Shown in pieces: positions 50,470 to 59,339 of a stretch of DNA of 64,000 bases; position 1 is the stretch's first letter, and each line of letters opens with the position of its first letter. The stretch comes from Methylobacterium brachiatum. Its GTDB lineage: Bacteria > Pseudomonadota > Alphaproteobacteria > Rhizobiales > Beijerinckiaceae. Location of the stretch: assembly GCF_020523825.1 (NCBI RefSeq), contig NZ_JAJALK010000024.1:1-64000 (forward strand), written 5' to 3'. Both the position numbers and the translations under genes were made by a program. The notes under the pieces were generated by a model. It worked only from the letters and a program-made list of their open reading frames with translations. It was not told where the DNA came from and made no database searches.

Positions 50470-50730
50470 ATGTGTGACGAATCCAAACCGTCGGGCGCGG
50501 CGAGCCGGAGCCCATCGCCGGGGAGCCCGCTGAGCGAGATCGCGCACGCGCTGGGCGTCCCGGTCTCCAGCTTCTTCGTATCGGACGCGGCAGTGCCGAC
50601 CGAGGGCGACCTGCCGGACGTCGCGGCCCTCCTCGACCTGGTACGGGCCTACCTGCTGCGGGTCGGCCCGGAGACGCGCGCGCGCTTCGTCGCCCGTGTC
50701 GCGGCGATGGCCGAGGAGTCGCCCCGGTAA
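50470..50730 (+). CDS. Truncated XRE-regulator-like protein
   Basis: An 86-aa protein from ATG 50470 whose core, PLSEIAHALGVPVSSFF then LDLVRAYLLRVGPETRARFV, reads like the end of an HTH plus the C-terminal helical region of XRE regulators such as the one at 40225. The recognition helix region upstream is missing, so it is either a remnant or a small accessory protein. Ribosome binding site not evident. Confidence 0.5.
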   Translation: MCDESKPSGAASRSPSPGSPLSEIAHALGVPVSSFFVSDAAVPTEGDLPDVAALLDLVRAYLLRVGPETRARFVARVAAMAEESPR

Positions 50731-50765
50731 GCCGCCCCCGCGGCGGACGGGCGAAGCGCCTCCGA

Positions 50766-51278
50766 TCACACGCGTCGGGCGTTCAGGGGCGGGCCCATCA
50801 TGTCGCGCCGGACGATCTCGATCGACCAGGCCCAGAGCAGGTGACCGAACACCTCGGAGAACGCCTCATGGCCGGAGATCTGCCACAGAGGCGGGGCCCA
50901 GCCGCCGAGCGGCAACAGGAGGCCGTGGAACAGGACGGTGACGATCAACCCGAAGGCCATACCCTGTCCCAAGGTCACGAGCGGGAAGGTCAGGGCGGTC
51001 AGGCAGTAGAGCAGGCCGAAGAAGACCGAGAACCCCTGGTGCATCAGCGCGACACCGTAATTGAGGACGTGCCCGGTGAAGGTATAGGTCATGGCCTCGA
51101 CGTTCAGGCCGAGCCATTTGAGGATGGCGAAGGGCGGCGAGATACGCCCGGCCTCCCGGGGCGGGAACGGGATCTCGGAGCCCCATTTGACGAAGCTCGA
51201 CAGGTTTCCGCCCAGGAACCCGGCGGCCAGGGCCGTCTTGTAATCGTAACTTGGAACCACGGTCGCGTTGACGCGCAT
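50766..51278 (-). CDS. YagU family inner-membrane protein (DUF1440)
   Basis: A 170-aa membrane protein with 3-4 spans, including FSVFFGLLYCLTALTFPLVT and GMAFGLIVTVLFHGLLLPLG. The N-terminal AAGFLGGNLSSFVKWGSEIP, ISPPFAILKWLGLNV, the HxGF loop and the C-terminal SGHEAFSEVFGHLLWAWSIE-VR match YagU. YagU supports acid resistance in Escherichia coli. Located convergently with a truncated regulator and 350 bases from mxaB. Confidence 0.85.
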   Translation of the reverse strand: MRVNATVVPSYDYKTALAAGFLGGNLSSFVKWGSEIPFPPREAGRISPPFAILKWLGLNVEAMTYTFTGHVLNYGVALMHQGFSVFFGLLYCLTALTFPLVTLGQGMAFGLIVTVLFHGLLLPLGGWAPPLWQISGHEAFSEVFGHLLWAWSIEIVRRDMMGPPLNARRV

Positions 51279-51630
51279 GACAGACCCCCGCCTCGACGGC
51301 TTCTGGATTTCTTATTGTCCGAACGTCATCCCGCCGGCCCAGGCGAGCCGCCTGAGGGACCGCGTTCGGCCCGAGATGATTCGCGTTCGGCGGGTCCTGC
51401 TAACAAGAGAAACTTTCCGATCCCAACACGAGAGCCGTTGATTTTTCGGCATTTTAGGCTCGGACGCACCGGGATATCACAACACATGTTCGATTCACTT
51501 CCGGGATCGACTGAATAAATATCGGCGACGCACAACACGCCCCGCAGAATATTGCGAGGGCCCGTGACTTCGGCTGCGATCCCGTACGCGCTATGAGATC
51601 TGGTGTCTCGGCCGGCGCGTGCGCCTGCCC
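51279..51630. other. Intergenic region between YagU and mxaB
   Basis: About 350 bases without a gene. It is AT-richer near 51410-51540 and contains the YagU promoter region. No hairpin terminator with a T run is recognised after mxaB. Confidence 0.4.
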
Positions 51631-52326
51631 TCAGGGGCGCGTGCGGGCCTGGGACGCGGCGATCTGCATGAGTTCGGCCATGCTGCCGACGCCGAGCTTG
51701 GACCGCAGGGTCGCGGTGGCGTTCACGACGCTGCGGTAATTGAGCGTCAGGATCTCGGCGATCTCGTCGTAGGGCTTGCCCTTCCCGATCAGCACCAGGA
51801 TCTGCATCTCCCGGCTGCTCAAATTCGCCAGTGGCAGGTCGTGCGCGCCGGCGTTCAGCATCGCGATCTCGATGGCGATGTCGTGGGGCAGGTAGGAGCG
51901 GCCGTTGGCGACCGCCTCCAGCGCCTCGAGGAAGGCGGCGGCGGGCGTATCCTTCAGGACGAAGCCCAGGGCCCCGCATTCCAGCACCCGCGCGACGATG
52001 ACCGGGTCCCGGTGCATGCTCAGCGCGAGGATGCGCGCCTCCGGCTCGAGGGCGCGGATCCGGCGGATTAGCGAGAGGCCGGACAGGCCGCCGTCCCGGA
52101 AGCTCAGGTCGGTCACCACCACGCCCGGCCGGTGACGGTGGAAGGTGCGGTAGGCGGCGACGATGTCCCGGGCCTCGTGGACGCGCGCGATCCCGGCTTC
52201 CTCGGCCAGGAGCCGGAAGCCCTGAAGCACGATCGGGTGGTCGTCCACGATCAGGAGGTCCCGGGCTCGGACGGACCGCGCGGGCTGGGCCGGGCCCGGG
52301 GCGGCGAGGCGCTGCGCGGCGCTCAC
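51631..52326 (-). CDS. mxaB: LuxR-family response regulator MxaB
   Basis: A 231-aa response regulator with GTG start overlapping the mxaH stop (GTGA). Receiver domain residues about 20-140 with LLIVDDHPIVLQGF, phosphoacceptor Asp in VVVTDLSFRDG, and GFVLKD; LuxR HTH at about 165-225 (LSSREMQILVLIGKGKPYDE, ILTLNYRSVVNATATLRSKL). It is the last gene of the mxa operon in Methylobacterium, needed for methanol dehydrogenase expression. No sensor kinase is adjacent. Confidence 0.88.
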   Translation of the reverse strand: MSAAQRLAAPGPAQPARSVRARDLLIVDDHPIVLQGFRLLAEEAGIARVHEARDIVAAYRTFHRHRPGVVVTDLSFRDGGLSGLSLIRRIRALEPEARILALSMHRDPVIVARVLECGALGFVLKDTPAAAFLEALEAVANGRSYLPHDIAIEIAMLNAGAHDLPLANLSSREMQILVLIGKGKPYDEIAEILTLNYRSVVNATATLRSKLGVGSMAELMQIAASQARTRP

Positions 52327-52838
52327 GGCGCCTCTCCCGGCCCCAGCCCGGGGGCGAACCGGTCGGCGAGCAGGGCCAGGGCGGCGGCATGGTCGATGCC
52401 GCGGGCGCGGGTGTTGAAGTAGTGCTGGCACATCTCTCCGTAGAGGCTCTTGTGGCGGCCGCGCCGGGCCGCCACCGCGCTGAACCCGGTGAGCAGCAAC
52501 GCGGAGCGCTCGGTCTTGCCGATCTCGGCGAGCATCTGCTCGAGCTGGGCGGTGCGGTTGGCGATCATGCGCGGATCCTCGATGAAGACGGTCCTGGCCT
52601 CCGCCAGGGCGTCCTGCAGCGCCCGCACGGAGTCGGAGCCCGCCGGCACCGGGTGCCCGGCCTCCCGGCCGGCGAGCCAGCGCGCCGGGTCGGTGCCGTC
52701 GGTGGGCGACAGCCAGGCCGGCAAGTCGCTCTCGGCGGTGCGGGCCACCACGGCCTGACCCTCCTCCGACTCCGTGGGCCGGTCGCAGGCGGCGAGCGCG
52801 AGGCCGGCGACCATCAGGCTGGCGAGCGCCCCCCTCAC
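52323..52838 (-). CDS. mxaH: Methanol oxidation lipoprotein MxaH
   Basis: A 171-aa probable lipoprotein: signal LASLMVAGLALAAC with lipobox and Cys18, then a helical chain with RTAQLEQMLAEIGKTERSAL and AARRGRHKSLYGEMCQHYFN. It overlaps mxaE and mxaB by four bases each. Its place between mxaE and mxaB matches the position of mxaH in the conserved order. Function in methanol oxidation is unknown. GTG start. Confidence 0.85.
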   Translation of the reverse strand: MRGALASLMVAGLALAACDRPTESEEGQAVVARTAESDLPAWLSPTDGTDPARWLAGREAGHPVPAGSDSVRALQDALAEARTVFIEDPRMIANRTAQLEQMLAEIGKTERSALLLTGFSAVAARRGRHKSLYGEMCQHYFNTRARGIDHAAALALLADRFAPGLGPGEAP

Positions 52839-53797
52839 CGGCCGGCCTCCCCCGGGACCGGCCGGTCCGCCGCCACGGTGCGCGGACCCTCGGCCACCGG
52901 GATCCGGCCGGTCTCCGTCAGGGCCGCGAGGTCGATCACGGACACGTCGTCCGAGAACCAGTTCGCCACGTAGGCGCGTCCGCCCAGGATCGCCACGCCC
53001 TCCGGATAGCGGCCGACCGGCACCGTGGCGACGACCGCGAGCGCCTCGGCATCCACGATCGACACGGTTCCGGCATGCTGGTTGGTGACGACGACACGCC
53101 GGCCATCCGGGCCGATGGCGACACCGTAGGGGCTCGCCCCGACCGGTACGGTCGCGATGGGCTTCAGCGCGCCGGCGTCGATGACGGTGAGATCGTTGCT
53201 CCGGACATTGGCGACGTAGACCCGGTCGCGGACCGGATCGTAGGCCAGGGCGAAGGGGCCGTCGCCGACCGGGATTCCCGCGATCCGCGCCATCCGGGCG
53301 GTGTCGACCACGCCGACGCTCCGGTTCTCGCGCTCGGCCACGTAGAGCCGCCCGTCCACGCCGAGGGCGAGCCCGGCCGGGTCGCGCCCGACCGCGACCT
53401 CGGCCTCGACCGCGCCGGTCTCCGCCGAGAGGCGCAGCACCCGGTTGCCGGACCAGTCGCCGACATAGAGGGCGCGCCCGTCCGGGTCGGCCGCGAGCCC
53501 GAAGGCCTGGCCGGGGACCGGCCAGCGCCGCATCGCCCCATCGGGTGCGATCACCGTGATCGCGCGGCCATCGGGGTGGCTGAGATAGAGCCGCCCGCCG
53601 GGACCGGCCGCCACGACCGCCGGGGACGGGGCCACCGCCAGCGCGGCGCCAACCTCGGCGACTCGCGCGCCCTCCGGCCGCTCGATCCGGGTGGCGCGGG
53701 CGCCCTGCTGGCTCGCGACCCAGACGGACCCCGCCGCCGCCGGCCCGGCGGCGAGCGCGAGGCCGGCGAGCCCGATGAGGCGCCGCGCGGGCTTCAT
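52835..53797 (-). CDS. mxaE: YVTN-type beta-propeller protein MxaE
   Basis: A 320-aa exported protein: signal LIGLAGLALAAGPAAA, then seven-bladed YVTN beta-propeller repeats (for example NRSVGVVDTARMARIAGIPV, VPVGASPYGVAIGPDGRRVV, VPVGRYPEGVAILGGRAYVA). It is periplasmic and of unknown exact role; gene order assigns it as MxaE. It overlaps mxaD by four bases and mxaH by four bases. Confidence 0.82.
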   Translation of the reverse strand: MKPARRLIGLAGLALAAGPAAAGSVWVASQQGARATRIERPEGARVAEVGAALAVAPSPAVVAAGPGGRLYLSHPDGRAITVIAPDGAMRRWPVPGQAFGLAADPDGRALYVGDWSGNRVLRLSAETGAVEAEVAVGRDPAGLALGVDGRLYVAERENRSVGVVDTARMARIAGIPVGDGPFALAYDPVRDRVYVANVRSNDLTVIDAGALKPIATVPVGASPYGVAIGPDGRRVVVTNQHAGTVSIVDAEALAVVATVPVGRYPEGVAILGGRAYVANWFSDDVSVIDLAALTETGRIPVAEGPRTVAADRPVPGEAGR

Positions 53798-54327
53798 CGC
53801 TGCGGCCCGCCCTCCAGCTTCGCCTTCAGGCCCTTGAGGCCCTCGGCGAAGTAGCGGTTCATCGCCTCCTTGCCGGCCGCGTCGCTCAGGTTCTCGGGCG
53901 GCTCGTTGCCGGTATCCCCCCGGTAGAACCGGCCCATCCACTCGACCTTCGCCCCATCGCCGTCCGGCGTCACCGTGAGGGTCGCCGAGTAGGACGAGAC
54001 CGGCAGGGCGTCGAGATCCGGGTCGGACATCCGGTACGAGTAGGTCCGCTCCGCCCCCTTCCACTCGTCGAGGCCCTCGACCAGGGTGCCGCCGCGCTTG
54101 AGCGTGACCTTGCGGACGGCGCCCGCGCCGTCGCCCCCGGTGGCCTCGACCTTGGCGACATCCGGATGCCAGGCGCCGATGCCCCCGAACGGCCCGACCA
54201 CCTTCCAGACCGCGTCCGGCGTCGCCCGGATGGTGATGGTCTGATCGACCTTCTGGGGCGTCGGGCCGTGGGCCAGGGCGGTGCCGGCGGCGAGCAGGAT
54301 GGCGAGGGTGGTGAGGACGCGACGCAT
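53794..54327 (-). CDS. mxaD: Methanol dehydrogenase accessory protein MxaD (SRPBCC fold)
   Basis: A 177-aa periplasmic protein: signal RRVLTTLAILLAAGTALAH, then an SRPBCC/polyketide-cyclase-like fold (TIRATPDAVWKVVGPFGGIG, AWHPDVAKVEATGGDGAGAV, GTLVEGLDEWKGAERTYSYR, YSATLTVTPDGDGAKVEWMG). MxaD enhances MDH-cytochrome cL interaction. The start codon is 2 bases from the mxaL stop, and it overlaps mxaE by four bases. Confidence 0.93.
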   Translation of the reverse strand: MRRVLTTLAILLAAGTALAHGPTPQKVDQTITIRATPDAVWKVVGPFGGIGAWHPDVAKVEATGGDGAGAVRKVTLKRGGTLVEGLDEWKGAERTYSYRMSDPDLDALPVSSYSATLTVTPDGDGAKVEWMGRFYRGDTGNEPPENLSDAAGKEAMNRYFAEGLKGLKAKLEGGPQR

Positions 54328-54329
54328 GA

Positions 54330-55361
54330 TCAGGCTTTCCGGAAACGCAAACGGTGGGTGGGGGTGAACCGGGTGATGCGGGGGCCCACCCCGCGCAGCG
54401 GCCCCGCCAGCAGGACGCCGAGCACGAGGGCGAGCGCCAGGGCGCCCAGCGCGGGGCGCGGGTCGATCCGACCGGGCAGCGGGCGCGGCGTCGCGGCCTC
54501 GATCAGCGGCCGGTCGAGCCCGCCCGGCCCGTCGAGATGCGCGTAGGCGAGGCCGGTGATCGCGGCGAGCTGCTTGAGATGGCCCTCGCGCACCGACGAG
54601 AGATGCTCGCTGCCCTGGGCGGCGGCGGCGCCGAACGGGGCGTTGCGCGGATTGTAGCCGGCGCGGGATTCGGCATCGGCCGGCGGCGGCCCGAACCGGT
54701 TCTCCTGCTGGACGTCGGTCTCGGCGTAGAAGCCGCTCTCGCGGCCGCGATCGTCGAATTTCGGGATCGGCGACAGGCCGTAGGCGCCGGCCCCCACGAT
54801 CAGGCCGTGGACCGCCCCCGGCCTGCCCTCGAAGGGCGGCACCTGGCCGGCGGGGAGCGGCGGCGTCTCCTGCCCATCGGTGACGAACAGCAGGTCCGTG
54901 CCGAGCCCCGCCGCCATCTCGATGGCCCGGTACAGGCCGGCGCTGATGCGGCTGTCGCCCTCCCAGGCCATCCGCCAGTCCAGCGCCGCCAGGGCACCGT
55001 CGAGCGGGGCGAACTCGGCGCAGACCTCCACGGGCTCGAACAGCAGGAACGGGCGGCGCTCGGTGAACAGCGCCAGCGCGACCCGCGAGCCGCAGGGCAG
55101 GTCCGCCACCAGCCGGCGCAGGGCCGCCTTGGCGGTCTCGAGGCGGCTCGCCGGACGGCCGTCGGCCGCGTAGTCGCGCACGTTCATCGAGCCGGTGATG
55201 TCCACCACCGCCAGCACGCCGACGCCCGCACGGGTCACCGGCAGGGAAGGCACCACCAGCGCGGCGATCACCAGGGTCAGCGCAAGGGCGAGCGCCTGGA
55301 AGCGGCGGCCGCGCAGGTTGCGCGCGAGCGGCAGGCCGCCGAGAGCGGTTTGCCGGCTCAT
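54330..55361 (-). CDS. mxaL: MxaL, von Willebrand factor A domain protein
   Basis: A 343-aa membrane-anchored protein with an N-terminal span (ALALALTLVIAALVVPSL) and a VWA domain whose MIDAS motif reads DITGSMN (Asp54-Ser58). A C-terminal span follows (ALGALALALVLGVLLAGPL). With MxaA, K, C and S it supports calcium insertion into the dehydrogenase. ATGA overlap with mxaK. Confidence 0.93.
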   Translation of the reverse strand: MSRQTALGGLPLARNLRGRRFQALALALTLVIAALVVPSLPVTRAGVGVLAVVDITGSMNVRDYAADGRPASRLETAKAALRRLVADLPCGSRVALALFTERRPFLLFEPVEVCAEFAPLDGALAALDWRMAWEGDSRISAGLYRAIEMAAGLGTDLLFVTDGQETPPLPAGQVPPFEGRPGAVHGLIVGAGAYGLSPIPKFDDRGRESGFYAETDVQQENRFGPPPADAESRAGYNPRNAPFGAAAAQGSEHLSSVREGHLKQLAAITGLAYAHLDGPGGLDRPLIEAATPRPLPGRIDPRPALGALALALVLGVLLAGPLRGVGPRITRFTPTHRLRFRKA

Positions 55362-55936
55362 GGGCCACCTCGGGGCTGCCCGGGGATGTCGGTCCAGATC
55401 TGCTTCGGCTCGGCGCGCATCTCGTCGCCGCTGGCGCGGTCGAACTCCGGGAAGTCGCGAATCAGCCGCGAGGCGACGTCGAGGTTGAACTTCGCGTCCC
55501 AGAAATCCGGCCGGTCCCGCAGCGCCCGGCGGTAATCCTGGCGCGCCAGGGTCACCTGGGGGCCGGCCTTGTCGAGGGCGCCCCGGGTCAGGAGCCCGAA
55601 GGCGTCCCGCATCCGGGCGTTGGCGATGCGGTAGCGCGCGCGGGACGCCGCATCGGCTGCGCCGGCCCGGTCGAGGGCGGCGACCAGCGGCTCGGTCTCC
55701 TCCAGCCGCCCGTGGCCCGCGAGGTAGCCGATCCGCGCCAGCAGCAGCGGCGCCGGCGCCCCCATCCCCACGTCGAGATCCGTGCCGGCCTCGAGCGCCG
55801 CGATGCCCCGGTTGGCCGCATCCGCCCGCCAGGCGGACACGCCGAAGCCCGCTGCCGCGAGGCCGAGCAGCACCGGAAGGGCGAGGAGCAGCCGCGGCCG
55901 AAGCCGGCCCCAGAGGTGGCGAACGGCGTCACGCAT
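55358..55936 (-). CDS. mxaK: MxaK, membrane-anchored calcium-insertion accessory protein
   Basis: A 192-aa protein: one N-terminal span (LLLALPVLLGLAAAGFGVSA) and a TPR-like helical periplasmic domain with LARIGYLAGHGRLEETEPLV and RYRIANARMRDAFGLLTRGA. MxaK is required with MxaA and MxaL for active calcium-containing MDH. Start chosen at MRDAVRHLWG, before the hydrophobic segment; 13 upstream in-frame residues are unlikely. Overlaps mxaL by four bases and is separated from mxaC by a repeat-bearing gap. Confidence 0.9.
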   Translation of the reverse strand: MRDAVRHLWGRLRPRLLLALPVLLGLAAAGFGVSAWRADAANRGIAALEAGTDLDVGMGAPAPLLLARIGYLAGHGRLEETEPLVAALDRAGAADAASRARYRIANARMRDAFGLLTRGALDKAGPQVTLARQDYRRALRDRPDFWDAKFNLDVASRLIRDFPEFDRASGDEMRAEPKQIWTDIPGQPRGGP

Positions 55937-56039
55937 GGCGGGACAGGGCACGGAGGCCCTCGCGCGTGCGGCCAACCGGGCTCACAGATCGGATCTTGGA
56001 TTCTCTCAAGCCGGAAAGCGGGCCTGCTTCGGAGACGAC

Positions 56040-56220
56040 ACGCGCCCTCCCTCCCCCCTCTGCGGGGGAGGGTACCCTGCGCAGCAGGGGGGGAGAGGGG
56101 CAGCGCGACGGTGCCGGATATGTCGCCCGGCGCGCCTTTGCCGGCAGCGGCGCTCCCCTCTCCCGACCCCCTTCGGGGCCCACCCTCCCCCGCAGAGGGG
56201 GGAGGGAGACGCGCGCGTCT
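56040..56220. repeat. Large palindromic repeat element between mxaC and mxaK
   Basis: Arms of about 65 bases (56042-56106 and 56147-56215) form imperfect inverted repeats around a central 40 bases. Shared core pieces include CTCCCTCCCCCCTCTGCGGG and its complement, plus inner GGGGAGAGG-type arms, so the whole folds into one long stem or two side stems. It has no coding content and looks like a MITE-like or REP element. It is one of three non-coding gaps in an otherwise overlapping operon. Confidence 0.75.
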
Positions 56221-56392
56221 ACGACCCCGCCGCGCGCTTTCGTCAAGGAGATGTGTGCCTCGCAAGCCACGAGGTCGATCGATCCCGAGCAGGCGCTGGA
56301 TCGACGAGAGAGGCCCACGTCGCGCGTCCCGCACAGGACGATATCCGCCCCCCGTAGGCCGCCGCACAAAGTCTCCCGGATCCCGGATCGGG

Positions 56393-57442
56393 TCATGCCG
56401 CCCTCCTGAGATCCGGCTCCGTCGCCTGCTCCGGCACGGCCGCGCCCGTAGCCCGCGCTGCCGAAAAATCCGCCTCTGCGAGCGCCGCCAGGACGAGCAC
56501 AAGAAGCCCGAGCCCGGCCAGCCCGTAGGCGAAGCCGGTCAGGTCACGGCGGGGGCGCGGCTCGGTATAGGGGATCGGGTTGCGCTCCAGGGCGGCGATC
56601 TGCGCGATCGCGTCGGCCACCGCCTGCGCGCCCTCGGCCTCGAAGGCCCGGTAGGGCACGCCGAGGCCCTTGAAGAACAGGTCGAGATGCCGCTCGGGGG
56701 CGGCCTGGGGGGTGTCCTCCCCGGCCGGGCGGTCCTGGATCGAGGGCGAGCCCTTGGTGCGCAGGAACAGCCAGTAGAGGTTCGGGTGCAGCTTGGTGAA
56801 GGCGGCGCGCAGGGAATCCTGCACCCGCGGGTCGATCACCGCGGCCCCGTCCGAGATGAACAGCAGGACCCGGGAGCCGCTGCTCTCCGGGGCGAATTGC
56901 GACAGCGCCAGCGCGAGGCCGCGGGCGACGTTGGTGTAGTCGAGCCCCGGCCGGTCGATCGCCGCGATGGCGGCGCGCACGGCCGCGTGCCGGTCGGTCA
57001 TCGGCATGACCAGCATCGGCGCGGTGGAGAAGGCCGTGACCGAAAACAGATCATGCGCCCGGGCGCCGACGAAATCCGCCAGCAGGCGCCGGGAGGCAGC
57101 GGCCTTCGATTCCTCCGCGCCCGAAGGCTGCCGCCCCGCGAAGGTCTCGTTCATGCTGCCGGACCGGTCGATCAGCATCGCGATCTGGGCGCCGACGCCG
57201 ATGCGGGTCACCGGCGCGCCGGCGCCGTAGGGGCCGGCAAGCGCCACCACCAGGCCACTGACCGCCAGCATGCCGGCGGCCCGCAGCAGCCGGGCGATCC
57301 AGCGCGAGGCCGCGTCGGCGGGCGCCGCCGCGACCGCGGAGACCGGGACCCGCCGGCGCCCGGAGGCGACGAGCGGCAGCAGCGCGAGCGGCAGCAGCCA
57401 CAGCCAGGCGGGCGACGTGACCCCGAGCGACCCGACCATCAT
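56393..57442 (-). CDS. mxaC: MxaC, VWA domain membrane protein
   Basis: A 349-aa protein: N-terminal span (AWLWLLPLALLPLVA), VWA domain with MIDAS motif DRSGSMN (Asp92-Ser96), C-terminal span (FAYGLAGLGLLVLVLAALAE). Pairs with MoxR-type MxaR and DUF58-type MxaS in MDH maturation. The start is the first of two adjacent ATGs; three bases separate it from the mxaA stop. Confidence 0.93.
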   Translation of the reverse strand: MMVGSLGVTSPAWLWLLPLALLPLVASGRRRVPVSAVAAAPADAASRWIARLLRAAGMLAVSGLVVALAGPYGAGAPVTRIGVGAQIAMLIDRSGSMNETFAGRQPSGAEESKAAASRRLLADFVGARAHDLFSVTAFSTAPMLVMPMTDRHAAVRAAIAAIDRPGLDYTNVARGLALALSQFAPESSGSRVLLFISDGAAVIDPRVQDSLRAAFTKLHPNLYWLFLRTKGSPSIQDRPAGEDTPQAAPERHLDLFFKGLGVPYRAFEAEGAQAVADAIAQIAALERNPIPYTEPRPRRDLTGFAYGLAGLGLLVLVLAALAEADFSAARATGAAVPEQATEPDLRRAA

Positions 57443-57445
57443 CGC

Positions 57446-58333
57446 TCAGGCCTCCCGCTCGGCGGCGGCGAGCCGGCGCAGGCCGGACTCGACCTCGGAC
57501 CAGGGCAGGCTCGCCCGGGCGGCCTCGGTCTCGCGGCCGAAGAAGGCCCGGCGCGAGGCGTCGAAGAACCGGGCCAGGGCCGGACCCTCCCGGCGGAAGG
57601 CGGGATGCCGGTCGAGGAAGGCTGGGAGGTCGTCGGCCAGCACCCGGCGGCCGTCGGTCTCGTCGAGGCCGCGATGGATCAGGCGCAGGGCTTCGCGGTA
57701 GCGGGCTTCGCCCTCACCGCCCAAGCGGCGCAGGGCGCGGGCGGCCCTGGCGAAGGGGCGACCGGGCCTCGCGAACCAGCCGCGATCGTAGGCGAGGGCG
57801 GCGAGCGCCAGGACGGCCGCCGCGAGGGCGACGAGGGCGGCCCGCAGGTCCGGCGCCGGGTCGAGCCGGGGGACGCGCCCGTCCGGCCGGAGATACTCGG
57901 CCGGGTCGTCGTGCTTCTCCGGCTGGACCTCCCGCAGGGGGGAGACGCCGAGCGACCAGCCGGGGATTTCGGCCTTGGCCGAGGTCGTGCCGCCCGCGGC
58001 CGCGCTCTCGAGCGACACGGAAAAGCCCGGGATCGCGACCTGGCGGGCATCGAGCGCCGCGTAGAAGGTCTGGTAGGTGAGGTGCAGCCTGACCCGGCCG
58101 GGGTTTTCCTCGACGGCGATATCCCGCAGGTCCAGCCAGTAGGTCAGCGGCCCGGGCGCCGGCAGGGAGGCGCGCTGCAGGCTGAAGCCGGGATCGACCG
58201 CGATATCGGCCTGAACCCGCACCAGATCGCCCAGGAAATACCCGAAGGCGCGGGGCACCCGCACCTCGACGGAGCGCACCTGCGCCATGGCGGCACCGGC
58301 CTGCAGAAGGAGTGCGCCGCAGGCCAAGATCAT
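57446..58333 (-). CDS. mxaA: MxaA, exported protein for calcium insertion into MDH
   Basis: A 295-aa protein: signal peptide ILACGALLLQAGAAMA-Q, long periplasmic region (VRVPRAFGYFLGDLVRVQAD, PGPLTYWLDLRDIAVEENPG, LTYQTFYAALDARQVAIPGF), a membrane span (ALVALAAAVLALAALAYDR) and a C-terminal cytosolic part. Required for active Ca-MDH. The frame is open 49 codons further upstream through a repeat element, but the signal peptide begins at the chosen ATG. Confidence 0.92.
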   Translation of the reverse strand: MILACGALLLQAGAAMAQVRSVEVRVPRAFGYFLGDLVRVQADIAVDPGFSLQRASLPAPGPLTYWLDLRDIAVEENPGRVRLHLTYQTFYAALDARQVAIPGFSVSLESAAAGGTTSAKAEIPGWSLGVSPLREVQPEKHDDPAEYLRPDGRVPRLDPAPDLRAALVALAAAVLALAALAYDRGWFARPGRPFARAARALRRLGGEGEARYREALRLIHRGLDETDGRRVLADDLPAFLDRHPAFRREGPALARFFDASRRAFFGRETEAARASLPWSEVESGLRRLAAAEREA

Positions 58334-58335
58334 GG

Positions 58336-58458
58336 GTTTCCGAAGGGCGAAGCCCTTCGGCGGGGTATCGGGGCGGAGCCCTGATGCCTGGGGGCTCGCC
58401 CGATCGCAGGGCTCCGCCCTGCACCCGCAAAAGGTCTCGGACCTTTTGAAACCGGGAC
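58336..58458. repeat. Palindromic element between mxaS and mxaA (copy A)
   Basis: Four stems: CCGAAGGGC/GCCCTTCGG (58340-58360), a GGGCGGAGCCC-type stem near 58371-58404, GCAGGGC/GCCCTGC (58406-58422) and AAAAGGTC/GACCTTTT (58429-58447). Its reverse complement matches the element at 60432-60548, so the two are inverted copies. Non-coding, next to the mxaA start. Confidence 0.8.
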
Positions 58459-58481
58459 TTTTGGTGTGCGCCCCAATCATC

Positions 58482-59339
58482 TCAGGTCGCCAGCAGGTGG
58501 CGGGTGAGCGCCTGGGCGTCGAAGCGGTCGACCAGGTGGAACGGGGCCCGGGCCGAGGACGCGGCGGCGAGGCTGCGCAGGGCGTCGCGCCGGGCTTGCT
58601 CCTGGGCGATCCAGCGCCGCTTCAGGGCCGGGCGCAGGAAGACCAGGCGACGTCCGGCGCCTTCGAGATCGTCGAGCTCGGCGAGGCCCCAATCCGGCAG
58701 GCCGGCATCCTCGGCGCTGTCGGCGAGCAGCACCGGGACCGTGTCGTGGAGCGCCAGCGCGGCGAAGACCTGCGCGATCAGGACCTGCGGCCAGCAAAAG
58801 TCCGAGACCAGGAAGACCAGCCGCGGCCGGCCGAACAGCAGGCGGGCGGCCTCCAGCAGCCCCTCGGCGCCAGGCACGTCGCAGTGCGCCGCCGCGATCC
58901 GCTCGGCCATGGCGACGGCCGGCCCGCGCCGGCGGGTCGCCGGTAAATAGAGTTCCGCCCGCACGGTGCGGTCGCAGCCGATCACCCCGAACCCGTCGCC
59001 GATCCGGGTCGCCGATGCGGCGAGCCCCGCGCAGAGGTCGGCGGCGAGACGCAGCCGGTCTCCGGCGCCCCGGAAGCGCATCGAGGCCGAGAGGTCGATC
59101 AGCGCCCAGACCTCGACGGCGTTGCGCATCTCGAAGCGGCGGACATGCACGCCCTCGAACGGGTCGCGCAGGCTGGCGCGCAGGTCGATGCGGCGGGCAT
59201 CCGGCAGGGTCAGGAACGAGACCTGGTCCCGGAACGTGCCGAGCCCACCGGCCTCCTGGCCGCGATGCGCCCCGATCCGGCGGCCCCGCGGGCGCCAGCG
59301 CGGCAGGTAGACGATGTCGGCCGAGGGCGCCCTGGTCAT
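58482..59339 (-). CDS. mxaS: MxaS, DUF58 domain protein
   Basis: A 285-aa protein with the DUF58 (VWA-like) pattern: DQVSFLTLPDARRIDLRASL, VEVWALIDLSASMRFRGAGD (MIDAS-like DLSAS), FGVIGCDRTVRAELYLPATR and LVFLVSDFCWPQVLIAQVFA. It partners MxaR (MoxR ATPase) in MDH maturation. ATGA overlap with mxaR. A repeat element follows it. Confidence 0.93.
   Translation of the reverse strand: MTRAPSADIVYLPRWRPRGRRIGAHRGQEAGGLGTFRDQVSFLTLPDARRIDLRASLRDPFEGVHVRRFEMRNAVEVWALIDLSASMRFRGAGDRLRLAADLCAGLAASATRIGDGFGVIGCDRTVRAELYLPATRRRGPAVAMAERIAAAHCDVPGAEGLLEAARLLFGRPRLVFLVSDFCWPQVLIAQVFAALALHDTVPVLLADSAEDAGLPDWGLAELDDLEGAGRRLVFLRPALKRRWIAQEQARRDALRSLAAASSARAPFHLVDRFDAQALTRHLLAT

Noticed and set aside
55712..58384. 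890-codon plus-strand frame opposite mxaK-mxaC-mxaA
   Set aside because: Runs antisense through three clear mxa genes and a repeat element; composition is a GC artefact.
58334..58480. A longer MxaA starting at 58480
   Set aside because: The extra 49 residues are a translation of the palindromic repeat; the signal peptide begins at 58333.
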